A stretch of 53,435 nt of DNA, from contig JAGHUK010000005.1 of the NCBI GenBank assembly GCA_018064845.1, positions 1-53,435 of the forward strand, in the 5' to 3' direction. Numbering within the stretch: position 1 is the first letter of the stretch; the number at the start of each line of letters is the position of its first letter. Shown piece after piece: positions 1 through 10,494 of the stretch. This DNA comes from Candidatus Hennigella equi. Its GTDB lineage: Bacteria > Bacillota_I > Bacilli_A > Mycoplasmatales > Mycoplasmoidaceae. The position numbers and the translations under genes were made by a program. Under the pieces are notes generated by a model. The model saw only the letters and a list, made by a program, of their open reading frames with translations, did not search any database and was not told the origin of the DNA.

Positions 1-157
1 GCGTAGTTGTAGTTAGCTTGTTGAAGTTTGTTAGCCATGAAAGCTTCTTCAAGGTTAACATTTTCAGAGTCTGCACGTTGACAGCCTTGAGCTATAAGGG
101 GCTAACCCCACTGCCACTTAAATCAGATATGCTAGATGTCGAAACCTGTGCATCCCC
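1..157 (-). ncRNA. ssrA: tmRNA (SsrA), 5' part, cut by window edge
   Basis: Transfer-messenger RNA rescues stalled ribosomes and tags the unfinished peptide. On the minus strand the RNA starts near 157 with GGGGATGCACAGGTTTCGAC, the usual mycoplasma tmRNA 5' end, followed by the GCAGTGGGGTTAGCCCC hairpin block that I recall from other mycoplasma tmRNAs. From a GCA resume codon at 74-72 an open tag frame reads A-D-S-E-N-V-N-L-E-E-A-F and on to A-N-Y-N-Y-A at the window edge, resembling mycoplasma tags that contain ANQQ and end NYAFA. The 3' half (end of tag, pseudoknots, CCA end) lies outside the window. Confidence 0.92.
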
Positions 158-174
158 ATTTAGTGGTAAGCATT

Positions 175-180
175 ATTATA
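175..180 (-). promoter_or_regulatory. -10 box of the tmRNA promoter
   Basis: A perfect TATAAT on the minus strand ends 17 bases before the mature tmRNA 5' end at 157. Transcription would start around 167, leaving a leader of about ten bases to be trimmed by RNase P. Confidence 0.6.
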
Positions 181-186
181 CATAAA

Positions 187-213
187 AATAAAAAAATCTA
201 GGATTTACCTAGA
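187..213 (-). terminator. Rho-independent terminator after the ArsR-like pseudogene
   Basis: On the minus strand AATCTAGG, a short loop and CCTAGATT form a hairpin followed by a T run. It overlaps the end of the ArsR-like reading frame (TAA at 207-205) and insulates it from the tmRNA promoter. Confidence 0.7.
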
Positions 214-492
214 TTTCTTAGCTACAGCTAATGCTTGTTGACCAAATTTAACCATTTCATCAAGTAAGTGTATATTTGGGGTGTAATAATGGCTTTGCCC
301 TTCTTTTTTCACAATAATACCAGCTTGTTCTAATTTATTTAGATGAAAAGATAATGTTGGTTGAGTTATTTTAAATTAAACCAATAATTCTTTACCAGAC
401 AAACCAGGATGTTGTCATATTTCATTAAAGATTTTTCATCTTGTTTTGTCACTTAATGTCTTGTGAATTTTCACTATTTTGCTTGCATTCAT
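205..492 (-). pseudogene. ArsR-family winged-helix repressor with premature stop
   Basis: Read with TGA=Trp the frame begins MNASKIVKIHKTLSDKTRW and continues through a recognisable ArsR/SmtB helix-turn-helix (KELLV-stop-FKITQPTLSFHLNKLEQAGI) and wing (KKEGQSHYYTPN) to a natural TAA, 95 codons in all, the usual size of the family. Codon 39 (378-376) is TAA, which is a real stop in the mycoplasma code and falls just before the DNA-recognition helix. No start codon lies shortly after it, so a functional repressor is unlikely unless this is a sequencing error. The family senses metals, redox or sulfur compounds; no metal-binding Cys pair is visible here. It is divergent from the gyrB operon and faces an inverted repeat at 628-657. 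Confidence 0.75.
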
Positions 493-627
493 TTAATACT
501 CAACTTTCACTTGTATTATATTTTTGTATAGATACATATACATATTTAAAACACAGATACATTTATATAAGTAAAAGTATTTTATTTTTAACCTTTACAC
601 GCGTAAATGCGCAAGTAATCATTTTTC

Positions 628-657
628 TTATACCAATATATAAATATATTGGTATAA
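628..657. repeat. Perfect 13+13 bp inverted repeat over the gyr promoter
   Basis: TTATACCAATATA (628-640) and its exact reverse complement (645-657) flank a TAAA loop. Neither side is followed by a T tract, so it does not look like a terminator. It overlaps the likely -35 (TTGGTA, 649-654) of the S4-gyrB-gyrA promoter and lies between this operon and the divergent ArsR-like gene, so an operator is the simplest reading. Confidence 0.65.
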
Positions 658-678
658 AAAAGTTTATTAAGTTATAAT
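649..678 (+). promoter_or_regulatory. Promoter of the S4-gyrB-gyrA operon
   Basis: TTGGTA (649-654), an 18-base spacer and TATAAT (673-678) form a good vegetative promoter. Only six bases separate the -10 from the ATG at 685, so transcription probably begins at or next to the start codon and the mRNA would be leaderless. Confidence 0.65.
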
Positions 679-684
679 TTGTGT

Positions 685-903
685 ATGTTAAACAAGGACA
701 TAATTATCAGTTCTGAGTTTATAACATTGGCACAACTTTTAAAGTTTGCAAACGTTATTGAATCTGGTGGTCAAGCTAAGGAATTTTTAGCTAATAACAC
801 CATTATGATTAACAACGAATCTGATAACCGTCGTGGAAGAAAGCTACGTGTTGGTGATCAAGTTATCATCAACAATGATCTTTGTTTAACATTAAAAAAA
901 TAA
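685..903 (+). CDS. yaaA: S4-domain RNA-binding protein (YaaA-like)
   Basis: Small single-domain S4 protein of 72 residues with the typical order: F-I-T-L-A-Q-L-L-K near the N terminus, then SGGQAKEFL, a short basic segment RRGRKL and the R-V-G-D-Q-V-I strand. S4 modules bind structured RNA, and this group usually sits between dnaN and gyrB in Firmicutes, where it is suspected to act on the ribosome. Here it is the first gene of the gyrase operon, 12 bases before gyrB. A TTG at 679 is in frame, but the ATG at 685 is preferred because TATAAT ends at 678, which leaves no room for a leader before 679. There is no recF next to it. Confidence 0.85.
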   Translation: MLNKDIIISSEFITLAQLLKFANVIESGGQAKEFLANNTIMINNESDNRRGRKLRVGDQVIINNDLCLTLKK

Positions 904-915
904 ATAGGTAAAAAT

Positions 916-2877
916 ATGGCAGAAGAACAAAAAGTTAATAATGCTGAATATGACTCTTCCAATATTAAGATCTTGGAAGGTCTTGAAGCAGTAAGAAAAA
1001 GACCTGGTATGTATATCGGTTCTACCGGTGTAGATGGTCTTCACCAACTTATTTGGGAAATTGTTGATAACTCAATCGACGAATGTATGGGCGGCTATGC
1101 TACTAGAGTTATCGTTACTCAAAAGAAAGATGGTGCCATTGTCGTAGACGATGATGGTCGTGGTATCCCAGTAGACATCCACCCAAAAACAAAGAAATCA
1201 ACGGTAGAAACAGTTTTAACTGTATTACACGCTGGTGGTAAGTTTGATAATACATCTTACAAAATTTCTGGTGGTTTACACGGTGTTGGTGCATCGTGTG
1301 TTAACGGTTTATCAAAATACATGAAAGTATGAGTAAACCGTAACTATGATACATACTTTGTAGAATTTAGAGATGGTGGTCATGCAGTTGCACCATTAAA
1401 AGTTATTGGTAAATCTGAAACTAAAGTTCATGGTACAACAATTGAATTTGTTCCAGACTTTACAATTATGGAAAAACTTCCATATGAAGATGACCGTATC
1501 ATCGCAAGAATGAAACAACTTGCTTTCTTGAATAAAGGAGTAAAGCTTGTTTACATTAATGAAAAGACAGACCAAAAATATACATGACTATATGAAGGTG
1601 GTCTAAATGAATATGTTGCTGAACTAAATAGAGATAAAGATCCTTTAGTTCCTGATATCATATATGGTGAAATTAGACAAAAAACGAAAGTACCAAACGT
1701 TTTGGAAGAAACATATTATGATATCAACGTAGAAGTTGCTTTCCAATACAACAAAGGTTATGCAAACTCTCTATACTCATTCTGTAACAATATTAATACT
1801 ACTGAAGGTGGTACACACGAAGAAGGCTTTAGATTAGCTTTAACTAAAGTCATCAACCGTGCAGCTGTTGAAAAGAAGTTAATGAAAGATACAGACGATA
1901 AGCTAACTAAAGATGACGTTACTGAAGGTTTAGTTGCAATCTTATCAATTAAACACCCTAACCCTCAATATGAAGGTCAAACTAAGAGAAAACTAGGTAA
2001 CACTGAAGTTAGACAATTAGTTAATAGTGTAACTACTCAAATCTTTGAGAAATACTTACAAGAAAACCCTAATGAAGCAATGATGATCATTAGAAAGATC
2101 ATGCTTGCTGCTGAAGCTAGAAAGAAATCACAAGAAGCTAGAGAAATTACAAGACGTAAATCTCCATTTGAAACTGGAGGTTTACCTGGTAAGTTAGCTG
2201 ACTGCTCATCTCGTGACTCATCTATCTGCGAACTATATATCGTCGAAGGTGACTCTGCCGGTGGTTCTGCTAAATTAGGACGTAACCGTGAGTTCCAAGC
2301 AATCCTACCACTTCGTGGTAAGATCATTAACGTTGAAAAAGCTAAGACAGAAAAAATCTTTGATAATGCAGAAATCCAAGCCTTAATTACTGCCATAGGT
2401 ATTGGAGTAATGCCTGAAATAGATATGACAAAGATTCGTTACAACAAGATCATCATCATGACCGATGCTGATGTCGATGGTGCACACATTCGTACCTTGA
2501 TGTTAACATTCTTCTTTAGATACATGAAGCCTTTAATTGAACAAGGACACGTGTTCTTTGCAAGACCACCTTTATTCAAGTACCAAGCTGGTAAGAATGT
2601 CAAATATGCATATTCTGACCAAGAATTGGAAGACTTTAAAAAAGAAGGTGCAAACCAAAGATTCACTATCCAAAGATATAAAGGTCTTGGTGAAATGAAC
2701 CCAGAACAATTGTGAGAAACAACAATGGATCCTACAAACAGAACTATTGTTAAAGTTACAATTGCTGATGCAATTGAAGCTGATAAGCAATTTAGTTTCT
2801 TGATGGGTGATGATGTTGCTCCAAGAAAAGACTTCATCAAAACAAACGCGAAGTTTGTTAAGAATATTGATGCATAG
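916..2877 (+). CDS. gyrB: DNA gyrase subunit B
   Basis: ATPase subunit of DNA gyrase, which with GyrA introduces negative supercoils. The 653-residue product has the GHKL ATPase motifs in order ([30 protein letters not shown]), the transducer region, and the TOPRIM signatures [17 protein letters not shown] and [12 protein letters not shown] that bind the catalytic metal. Several Trp residues are encoded by in-frame TGA (for example at 1330-1332 and 2713-2715), while TGG is also used (the Trp of L-I-W-E-I), which fixes the genetic code. It lies between the S4 gene and gyrA in one transcription unit. A gyrase rather than topo IV assignment rests on the GyrA partner and the yaaA context. Confidence 0.96.
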
Positions 2878-2893
2878 GAAAGGAGTTTAGATT

Positions 2894-5416
2894 ATGGCAA
2901 AAGAAAATGAAATTCGTGAACAACTAGAAAAATCTAAAGTTGAAGAAAAAGAAATAGCTAAAGAACTTCAAAACTCATTCCTTGAATATGCAATGAGTGT
3001 AATCGTGGCTCGTGCTCTTCCAGATGCAAGAGATGGTTTTAAACCAGTACACAGACGTGTTCTATATGCAGCTTGAAACCTAGGAATGACTTCTGGTGCA
3101 CAATATAAGAAATCTGCTAGACTAGTCGGTGAAGTAATTGGTAAATACCACCCACATGGTGATACTGCCGTTTATGAAACAATGGTTAGAATGGCTCAAG
3201 ATTTCTCAATGAGATATCCATTAATTGATGGACACGGTAACTTCGGTTCTATCGATGGTGATGGTGCAGCAGCTATGCGTTATACTGAAGCTAAAATGTC
3301 AAAGTTAGCTGATACAATGCTAAACGACATTGAAAAGAATACAGTTGAACTAATTGATAACTATGATGGAACTGAAAAAGAACCGGTAGTTCTTCCTTCA
3401 TTATTCCCTAACATGTTAGCAAATGGTTCAAGTGGTATTGCTGTTGGTATGGCAACAAACATGCCACCACACAACTTAGGAGAAATTGCTGCTGGTGTGG
3501 AAATGGTAGCAAAAAATCCTAACTGTTCTATTGACGAAATTATGACTGTATTAAAAGGTCCTGACTTCCCAACTGGTGCAAGCATTATTGGTGGTGCAGG
3601 TATTAAAGAATACTTTGAAACAGGTCATGGTTCTGTTACGGTAAGATCTAAAACAGATATTGAATACATGGATAATGGAAAACCAAGAATTATTGTTCAT
3701 GAAATTCCATATGTTGTAAACAAATCTCAATTAATTGAAAAAATTACTCAATTAGTTAAAGATGATAAGATTCAAGGTATTACAGACCTACGTGATGAAT
3801 CTAACCGTTTAGGTATTAGAATCGTCATTGAATTAAGAAGGGATGTTGTACCTGAAGTTATCTTAAACCAACTATTTAAGATGACTCAATTACAAACTTC
3901 ATTCTCTGTTAACATGTTAGCTCTAGTTAACAATGAACCTAGAGTGTTAAACATGAAGGAAGCTTTACAAATCTATATTGATCACCAACTTGATGTTCTA
4001 ACAAAGAGAACAAAGTTTGATTTAGATAAAGCAAAAGCTAGACTTCATATTCTAGAAGGTTTACACATTGCGTCTCAACACATCGATGAAATCATCAAGA
4101 TGATTAAAAACGCTAAAGACGACAAGAAACTTCTAGAAGACTTGATGCACAAGTTCAAATTATCTGAAATCCAAGCAAAAGCTATTCTAGAAATGAAACT
4201 TCGTTCATTATCTGGAATGGAACAAGCTAAGATTACAAATGAAATTAAAGAACTTGAAATTGCTTGTAAAGAATACGAATCTATTCTTGCTAATAGAGAC
4301 AAACAAATTGATTTGATGCTAGACGCATTAAAGAAACTTGTTGATAGATTTGGCGACGAAAGAAGAACAGAAATTTCTTACAACCAATCTTCTTCTATCG
4401 ATGACGAAGATCTAATTCCGATTGAAGACATCGTTATTACTATGTCAACAAGAGGATATCTAAAACGTCTTCCTATTGATGAATATAGAAGTCAACACCG
4501 TGGCGGTGTAGGTGTAACTGGTACAGCAACACACAATGATGACAACGTTGCTAAAATTGTTGTTGCTAACACTCACACTGACATCTTAATCTTTACAGAT
4601 TATGGTAAAGTTTATAGACTAAGAGGACACGAAATTCCTGTAGGTTCTAAACAATCTAAGGGTATCCCTGCTATTAACTTCATCCAAATTGAAAAAGATG
4701 AAAAGATTATTACAATGTTACCAATTGATGATTATGAAGAACAAAAATCATTGATCTTCTGTTCAGCTAATGGTATTGTAAAACGTACATCATTAATTGA
4801 ATATGAACACATTAATAGAAATGGTAAGATTGCTCTTGGATTAAAAGAAGGCGATAAACTGTTCGATGTTAAGATTGTTGCAGAAGAAAACAACGTCTTT
4901 ATTGGTAACTCTACTGGTAAACTAGTAAGATTCAAAGTTTCTGATGTAAGAAACATGGGTCGTACAGCTGCTGGTGTTAAGGGTATCAACATTGATGGTG
5001 GTACAGTTGTTGGATTTAGTACTAGCTTGGCTGGTAACAAAATTCTATCTATCGGTACACGTGGTGTTGGTAAGATTACTGATGTTGAAGAATATCGTGA
5101 AACTAAACGTGGTGCTAAGGGTGTAACTACTTTAAAAGTGACTCCAAAGACTGGAAAACTTGTCTTTGCTGCAGCTGTTGAAGGTAATGAAGATGCCTTG
5201 ATTATGACAAAGAAAAACATGATTATTCGTATGTCATTATCAGAAGTAAGAGATATTGGTCGTGCTACACAAGGTGTTAAGTTAATTAGACTTGATGATG
5301 ACGATAGAATCGCTTCTATTGCAATCTTCAAGAACGATGAAGCTGAAGGTGGCGAACCTACTCCATCAACTCCAGAGGGACAAGAAACTGTTGAAGTTTC
5401 ACCAGAAAATAGATAA
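2894..5416 (+). CDS. gyrA: DNA gyrase subunit A
   Basis: Breakage-reunion subunit of gyrase, 840 residues. The catalytic tyrosine is Y130 in AAMRYTEAK, and the conserved [10 protein letters not shown] loop sits at about 85-94. The C-terminal beta-pinwheel carries a GyrA-box-like QHRGGVG near the start of its blades, which favours gyrase over ParC. The last residues are acidic ([16 protein letters not shown]). A good Shine-Dalgarno (GGAAAGGAG) precedes the ATG, and TGA at 3074-3076 encodes Trp. It follows gyrB by 16 bases and is followed after two bases by a lipoprotein gene. Confidence 0.96.
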
Positions 5417-5418
5417 TT

Positions 5419-6210
5419 ATGAGAAAAAGCTTCATATTAATTTCTTCAATATTAGCTAGTGTTGTAGCACCAACTACATTATTAGTTAGTTGTGGCAATC
5501 ACGAAAAAGACCCCGATGAGCCTGTTGGTCCAATGCCCGACTTACCAACAGATTGAGGTGATGGTGTTAACCTGCTAGAAGAATACACACCAATCGAGAG
5601 TGCTGTTGAAGGTAATTTTTCATCTGATGAAGAGGCAATAACTAATTATGTTTCAGAAGAAAAAGTGGCAGAGAACTTTATTGATGATTATATTTATTTT
5701 AATGCGACATTAGCTCATGAGGATGTTAAAAAGCTTATGATTTATGTTCCTAAAGAATATGTTTCACTATCAAAAGACAAGATATGGGCAATATTAGAAG
5801 CAAAATGAAGTCTTGAGGGTTGTGGTCGATTAAATTTTGCTTTTAAAGTTGAGGAAGAGATTGATGATATAGAGTCATACACTGTCGAATGTGCTGTTGT
5901 TGATTTACCTATTACAGTTTGTTATAACCAACACGTAGGGCAACCAAGTACATATGATCAAATTAACCCGATCTTTAATAGAACATATGATTTTGACGAT
6001 CTTGACACAAAATGAATGTTATCAAGTGATGATAAATGGGCACTACATATCAAACAAACAATCACATCGGGTGGCAAAACAAACACAACAGAATTTAAGT
6101 TCAATCATCTAACTTGATTTTTATATTCAACACAAGATTTACGTAGGTATATACGATATTTCGATTTCCAATCACATTATTTCCAAAATAAACATTACAT
6201 TGAAGAATAG
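5419..6210 (+). CDS. Lipoprotein of unknown function in the gyrase operon
   Basis: 263-residue surface lipoprotein. The first 24 residues are a lipoprotein signal peptide (MRKSFILISSILASVVAPTT, then LLVSC) with the acylated Cys in the lipobox. A Pro- and acid-rich linker (DPDEPVGPMPD) follows. The rest is mostly beta-like with no family I recognise; its style resembles the other lipoproteins of this window. It starts two bases after gyrA (TAATTATG junction, no Shine-Dalgarno) and ends just before a strong terminator, so it is most likely cotranscribed with gyrase. Several Trp are encoded by TGA. Confidence 0.85.
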
Positions 6211-6226
6211 CGAAATTAAACGTGTT

Positions 6227-6254
6227 AAAAAAAAGAGATAAATCTCTTTTTTTT
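6227..6254 (+). terminator. Terminator of the gyrase operon
   Basis: AAAAAGAGAT and ATCTCTTTTT pair around a tiny loop and run into a T tract, a typical Rho-independent terminator between the lipoprotein gene and the pyr operon. Confidence 0.85.
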
Positions 6255-6285
6255 ATATTTTTATATAAAAAATATAAATAGTGAT

Positions 6286-6291
6286 TATAAT
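6286..6291 (+). promoter_or_regulatory. -10 box of the pyr operon promoter
   Basis: TATAAT lies 16 bases before the pyrC start. The leader would be about ten bases, too short for a PyrR attenuator or riboswitch, so any control must act at transcription initiation or on enzyme activity. Confidence 0.6.
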
Positions 6292-6307
6292 ATCATAAGA
6301 ACAAATT

Positions 6308-7504
6308 ATGGGTAAAGTGAGAATTAACATTTTTGATCTAGATAAAAATAAAACTGATTTTTTAATGTTTCTTAACCAACACCCAGAATTAAACTCTAGC
6401 GAATATACAATTATCCCGGCTTTCATTGATGTGCATGTGCATTTCCGTGAACCGGGTTTTTGTTATAAGGAAACAATTTTAACCGGATCACAAGCCGCAG
6501 CTAAGGGTGGATACACTACAGTATTTACTATGCCAAACCTTAAACCGGTATCTGATACAGTGTCTCACATTAAACAACAATTAGACATTATTAAGAAAAA
6601 TGCAGTAATAAATGTTTTACCATATGGAGCTATATCAATTAACGAAGAAGGAAAGAAACTTTCTCCATTAAAACAAACAGCAAAGCTAGTTATAGCATTC
6701 TCAGATGACGGCAAAGGCGTTCAAGATCCAAAATTAATGAAGAAAGCTATGCTTCTAGCTAAGAAGCTCAACAAAGTAATTGTTGCTCACTGTGAAGATA
6801 ATACATTAATCCATGGCGGATACATCCACGACGGATGTTATGCAAGAAAACATAATCACAAAGGAATTTGTTCGGCTAGTGAATATGAACAAGTAAAAAG
6901 AGATATTAAGCTTGCAAAAGAAACAGGGTGCAAATATCATGTTTGTCATGTTTCTACAAAAGAATCTGTTGAAGCTATTAGGCAAGCTAAGAAACAGGGT
7001 GTTAATATAACTTGTGAAACAGCACCTCATTACTTAATACTAGATGATTCAATGCTAAAGGAAGATGGATGCTTCAAAATAAATCCTCCTATTAGATGCA
7101 AAGCTGATAAATTAGCATTAATAAAAGGAATTCAAGATGGAACAATAGACATGATAGCAACAGATCATGCTCCACACGCTAAAGAAGAGAAAAATAAAGG
7201 ATTGAAAGATAGTGCTTTCGGTGCAAGTGGAATTGAAATAGCTTTTCCTTTACTTTACACACACTTAGTTAAAACTAAAATTATCACATTAGAAAAACTA
7301 ATTGACTTATTAGTAACAAATCCACGCAAGAGATTTAACTTACCCAAATCTAATGACTTTACTGTGTGAAACCTAAAAGAGAAAGACATCATTGAACCTA
7401 GTAAATTTATTTCTAAAGGTAAAAATACTCCATTTAAGGGATATGAAGTATATGGAGTAAATTACTTAACAGTTCACAATGGAAAGGTGGTTTATAAAAA
7501 ATAA
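6308..7504 (+). CDS. pyrC: Dihydroorotase
   Basis: Zinc amidohydrolase that interconverts N-carbamoyl-aspartate and dihydroorotate, third step of UMP synthesis. The 398-residue product shows the metal-binding D-V-H-V-H-F-R-E-P-G at 41-50, further His in VAHCEDN and YHVCHVS, and the ATDHAPH motif near 280, all class I dihydroorotase marks. The beta-sandwich formed by the N terminus is shorter than in the usual 425-430 residue enzymes. TGA at 7367-7369 is Trp, and the frame runs on to TAA at 7502-7504. First gene of the pyr operon; pyrK starts two bases later. Confidence 0.93.
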
Positions 7505-7506
7505 TT

Positions 7507-8225
7507 ATGAGAGAAGTTGTTGTAAAAATAAAACAAAACAAAAAAATAGCACCAGGAGTTTATAAACTCGTGCTAAAGGGTGATGTAAAAGATTGCAACC
7601 GTCCTGGAACATTTGTTCACATTCAAATTGATGGTTGTTATCTAAGAAGACCAATTTCCATCTGTGATGTTAATAGAGATGAATTAACATTGCTATACAA
7701 AGTATTAGGCAGAGGAACAGATATTCTATCTAGACAAAAAGGTTCTCTTAACATCTTAACCAACCTTGGAACTGGCTACAATTTAAAGAAAGCTAAAAAA
7801 CACACTTTACTAATTGGTGGAGGAATTGGTATACCTCCATTGTTTATGTTAGCTAAGGAACTAATCAAAAAAGGTGTTAGTGTAACAACAATAATGGCCT
7901 TTAACACTAAAGCAGAAATGTTTTATGTAAATGAATTCAAAAAACTTGGTGCTAAAGTTTTGGTAACTACAGTGGATGGAAGTTACGGTATTAAAGGTTT
8001 TGCAATGGATGCAATGAAAAACCTTAAATATGATTACTTATATACATGTGGGCCAATGCCAATGCTAAAAGCAATCTATAAGATGACAGAAGGTCTTGGT
8101 GAATACTCATTAGAAGAAAGAATGGGTTGTGGAACAGGAACATGTATGGGTTGCACCCTAGAAACAAGAAGTGGGCCTAAGCAAGTATGCAAACATGGTC
8201 CAGTCTTCCCTGGAAAGGAGTTGCT

Positions 8226-8232
<7 letters not shown>
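7507..8232 (+). CDS. pyrK: Dihydroorotate dehydrogenase electron-transfer subunit
   Basis: Iron-sulfur flavoprotein that passes electrons from dihydroorotate (via PyrD) to NAD+. The 241-residue protein has the FAD-binding RRPISICD segment, an NAD-binding GGGIGIPPLF loop and a C-terminal 2Fe-2S cluster with Cys in GCGTGTCMGC and QVCKHG. Under the mycoplasma code the frame reads through TGA (8227-8229) as a C-terminal Trp and stops at TAG (8230-8232), so it overlaps the pyrD start at 8226. Its presence makes the downstream PyrD a class 1B, NAD-dependent enzyme that needs neither oxygen nor quinone. Confidence 0.93.
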
Positions 8233-9136
<904 letters not shown>

Positions 9137-9137
<1 letters not shown>

Positions 9138-9835
9138 TGGGAAAAGATGTAATAATTGCTTGTGACTTTCCAAATAAGATTGAGGCACTAAACTTTCTAG
9201 ATTTATTTATTAAAGAAAAACCATTTGTAAAAATAGGAATGGAATTATTTTATAGTGCTGGTCCAAGCTTTTTAAAGGAACTAAAAAGAAGAGGACACAA
9301 AATCTTCTTAGATTTAAAACTCTATGATATTCCTAACACAATTAGAAGATGTTCAAGAGTACTATCATATCAATATGTAGATATGTTTAGTATTCACGCT
9401 AGTGGAACTAAAGCCATGATGCAAGCTGCTATGGAGGGCGCAACTAGAGAAGATGGCAAACATCCTTTAGTAATTGCTATTACACAACTAACTTCTACTG
9501 ATCAACAAAGTATGGAAAGTGATATCTTAATTCACGAACCAATTGATAAAGTTGTTATGCATTATGCAACACTAGCAAAGAAAAGTAAACTTAATGGTGT
9601 TGTGTGCTCTGCACTGGAAGCACAAAAAGTTCACAAGGTTTGTGGAAAGAAATTCTTAACTGTAACACCAGGTATAAGATTTGATATGAAAAACAAAGGT
9701 GATCAAAAACGTGTTATGACACCTGCACAAGCTAAAAGAGCTGGATCTGACTATATAGTAGTAGGAAGACCTATTACGCAAGCAAAGGATCCAGTAGCTA
9801 TGTATAAGAAATGTGTTAAGGCATTTGTAGGATAG
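9137..9835 (+). CDS. pyrF: Orotidine-5'-phosphate decarboxylase
   Basis: Final step to UMP: decarboxylation of OMP. 232 residues, standard for the short bacterial family. The catalytic charge network D-L-K-L-Y-D-I-P is at about 67-74, preceded by V-K-I-G-M-E near residue 34, and the phosphate loop TPGIR and VVGRPIT complete the site. The ATG overlaps the pyrD stop (TAATG), implying translational coupling, and pyrE follows after nine bases. Confidence 0.95.
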
Positions 9836-9844
9836 GAGAAAAAT

Positions 9845-10492
9845 ATGAATAAAAAAGAAATTCAAGAATTAATTGCAAAAGATTTATTAAGTATTAAAGC
9901 TGTATTTTTAAGTCCAAACGAGCCATTTACATGAGCAAGTGGAATTAAAAGTCCAATCTACTGTGATAATAGATTAACATTATCAGCGCCTAAGATTAGA
10001 TATGATATTGAACAAGCTTTAGCTGATATTATTCAAAGTAAATATCCAAAGGTAGATGTAATAATAGGAACATCAACTGCGGGCATTCCACATGCCGCAA
10101 TTGTTGGACACCTACTAAACAAACCAATGGGTTATGTTAGATCTAAATCTAAAGATCATGGTAGAAAAAATAGAATTGAAGGAAAAGTTCTTCCAGGACA
10201 ATCTGTAGTAGTTATTGAAGATTTGGTTTCTACTGGTGGTAGCTGTATTGATGTTGTAAAACATCTAAGAGAACAAAAGATAAATGTTTTGGGTGTGGTT
10301 TCAATCTTTACTTATGGAATGCAAAAGAGTGTTGATGCGTTTGAAGCAGAAAAAATTGAAAATACTTCATTGACAAACTTTGATGTAATTGTTAAGATTG
10401 CAGCAGCAGAAGGATATATAAAGGAAGAGGATAAGAAAAAACTTATAGCCTTCAGAAACAACCCATCTGATGAAAGTTGAATTAAGGAGTAA
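9845..10492 (+). CDS. pyrE: Orotate phosphoribosyltransferase
   Basis: Transfers ribose-5-phosphate from PRPP to orotate, giving OMP. 215 residues. The N-terminal block ending [16 protein letters not shown] is typical of the family (the Trp is TGA). The PRPP-binding motif [13 protein letters not shown] lies near residue 120, and the KSKDHGRKN loop carries catalytic basic residues. The frame reads through TGA (Trp) at 10478-10480 to TAA at 10490-10492. A Shine-Dalgarno (AGGAGAAAA) precedes the ATG. Confidence 0.94.
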
Positions 10493-10494
10493 TT

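Noticed and set aside
441-677. A 78-residue hydrophobic plus-strand frame upstream of the S4 gene
   Set aside because: It lies over the 5' end of the ArsR-like frame, the inverted repeat and the gyrase promoter, has no ribosome binding site, and its composition is that of AT-rich noncoding DNA.
916-2877. Apparent frame breaks in gyrB, gyrA, uvrB, secA, nrdD and many others
   Set aside because: Each break is a TGA at a position where Trp fits the family or continues the same frame; they reflect the mycoplasma code, not mutations.
6255-6307. PyrR-type attenuator or a riboswitch before pyrC
   Set aside because: Only about 10-16 bases lie between the likely transcription start and pyrC; there is no room for competing hairpins. 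The hairpin at 6227-6254 belongs to the upstream operon.
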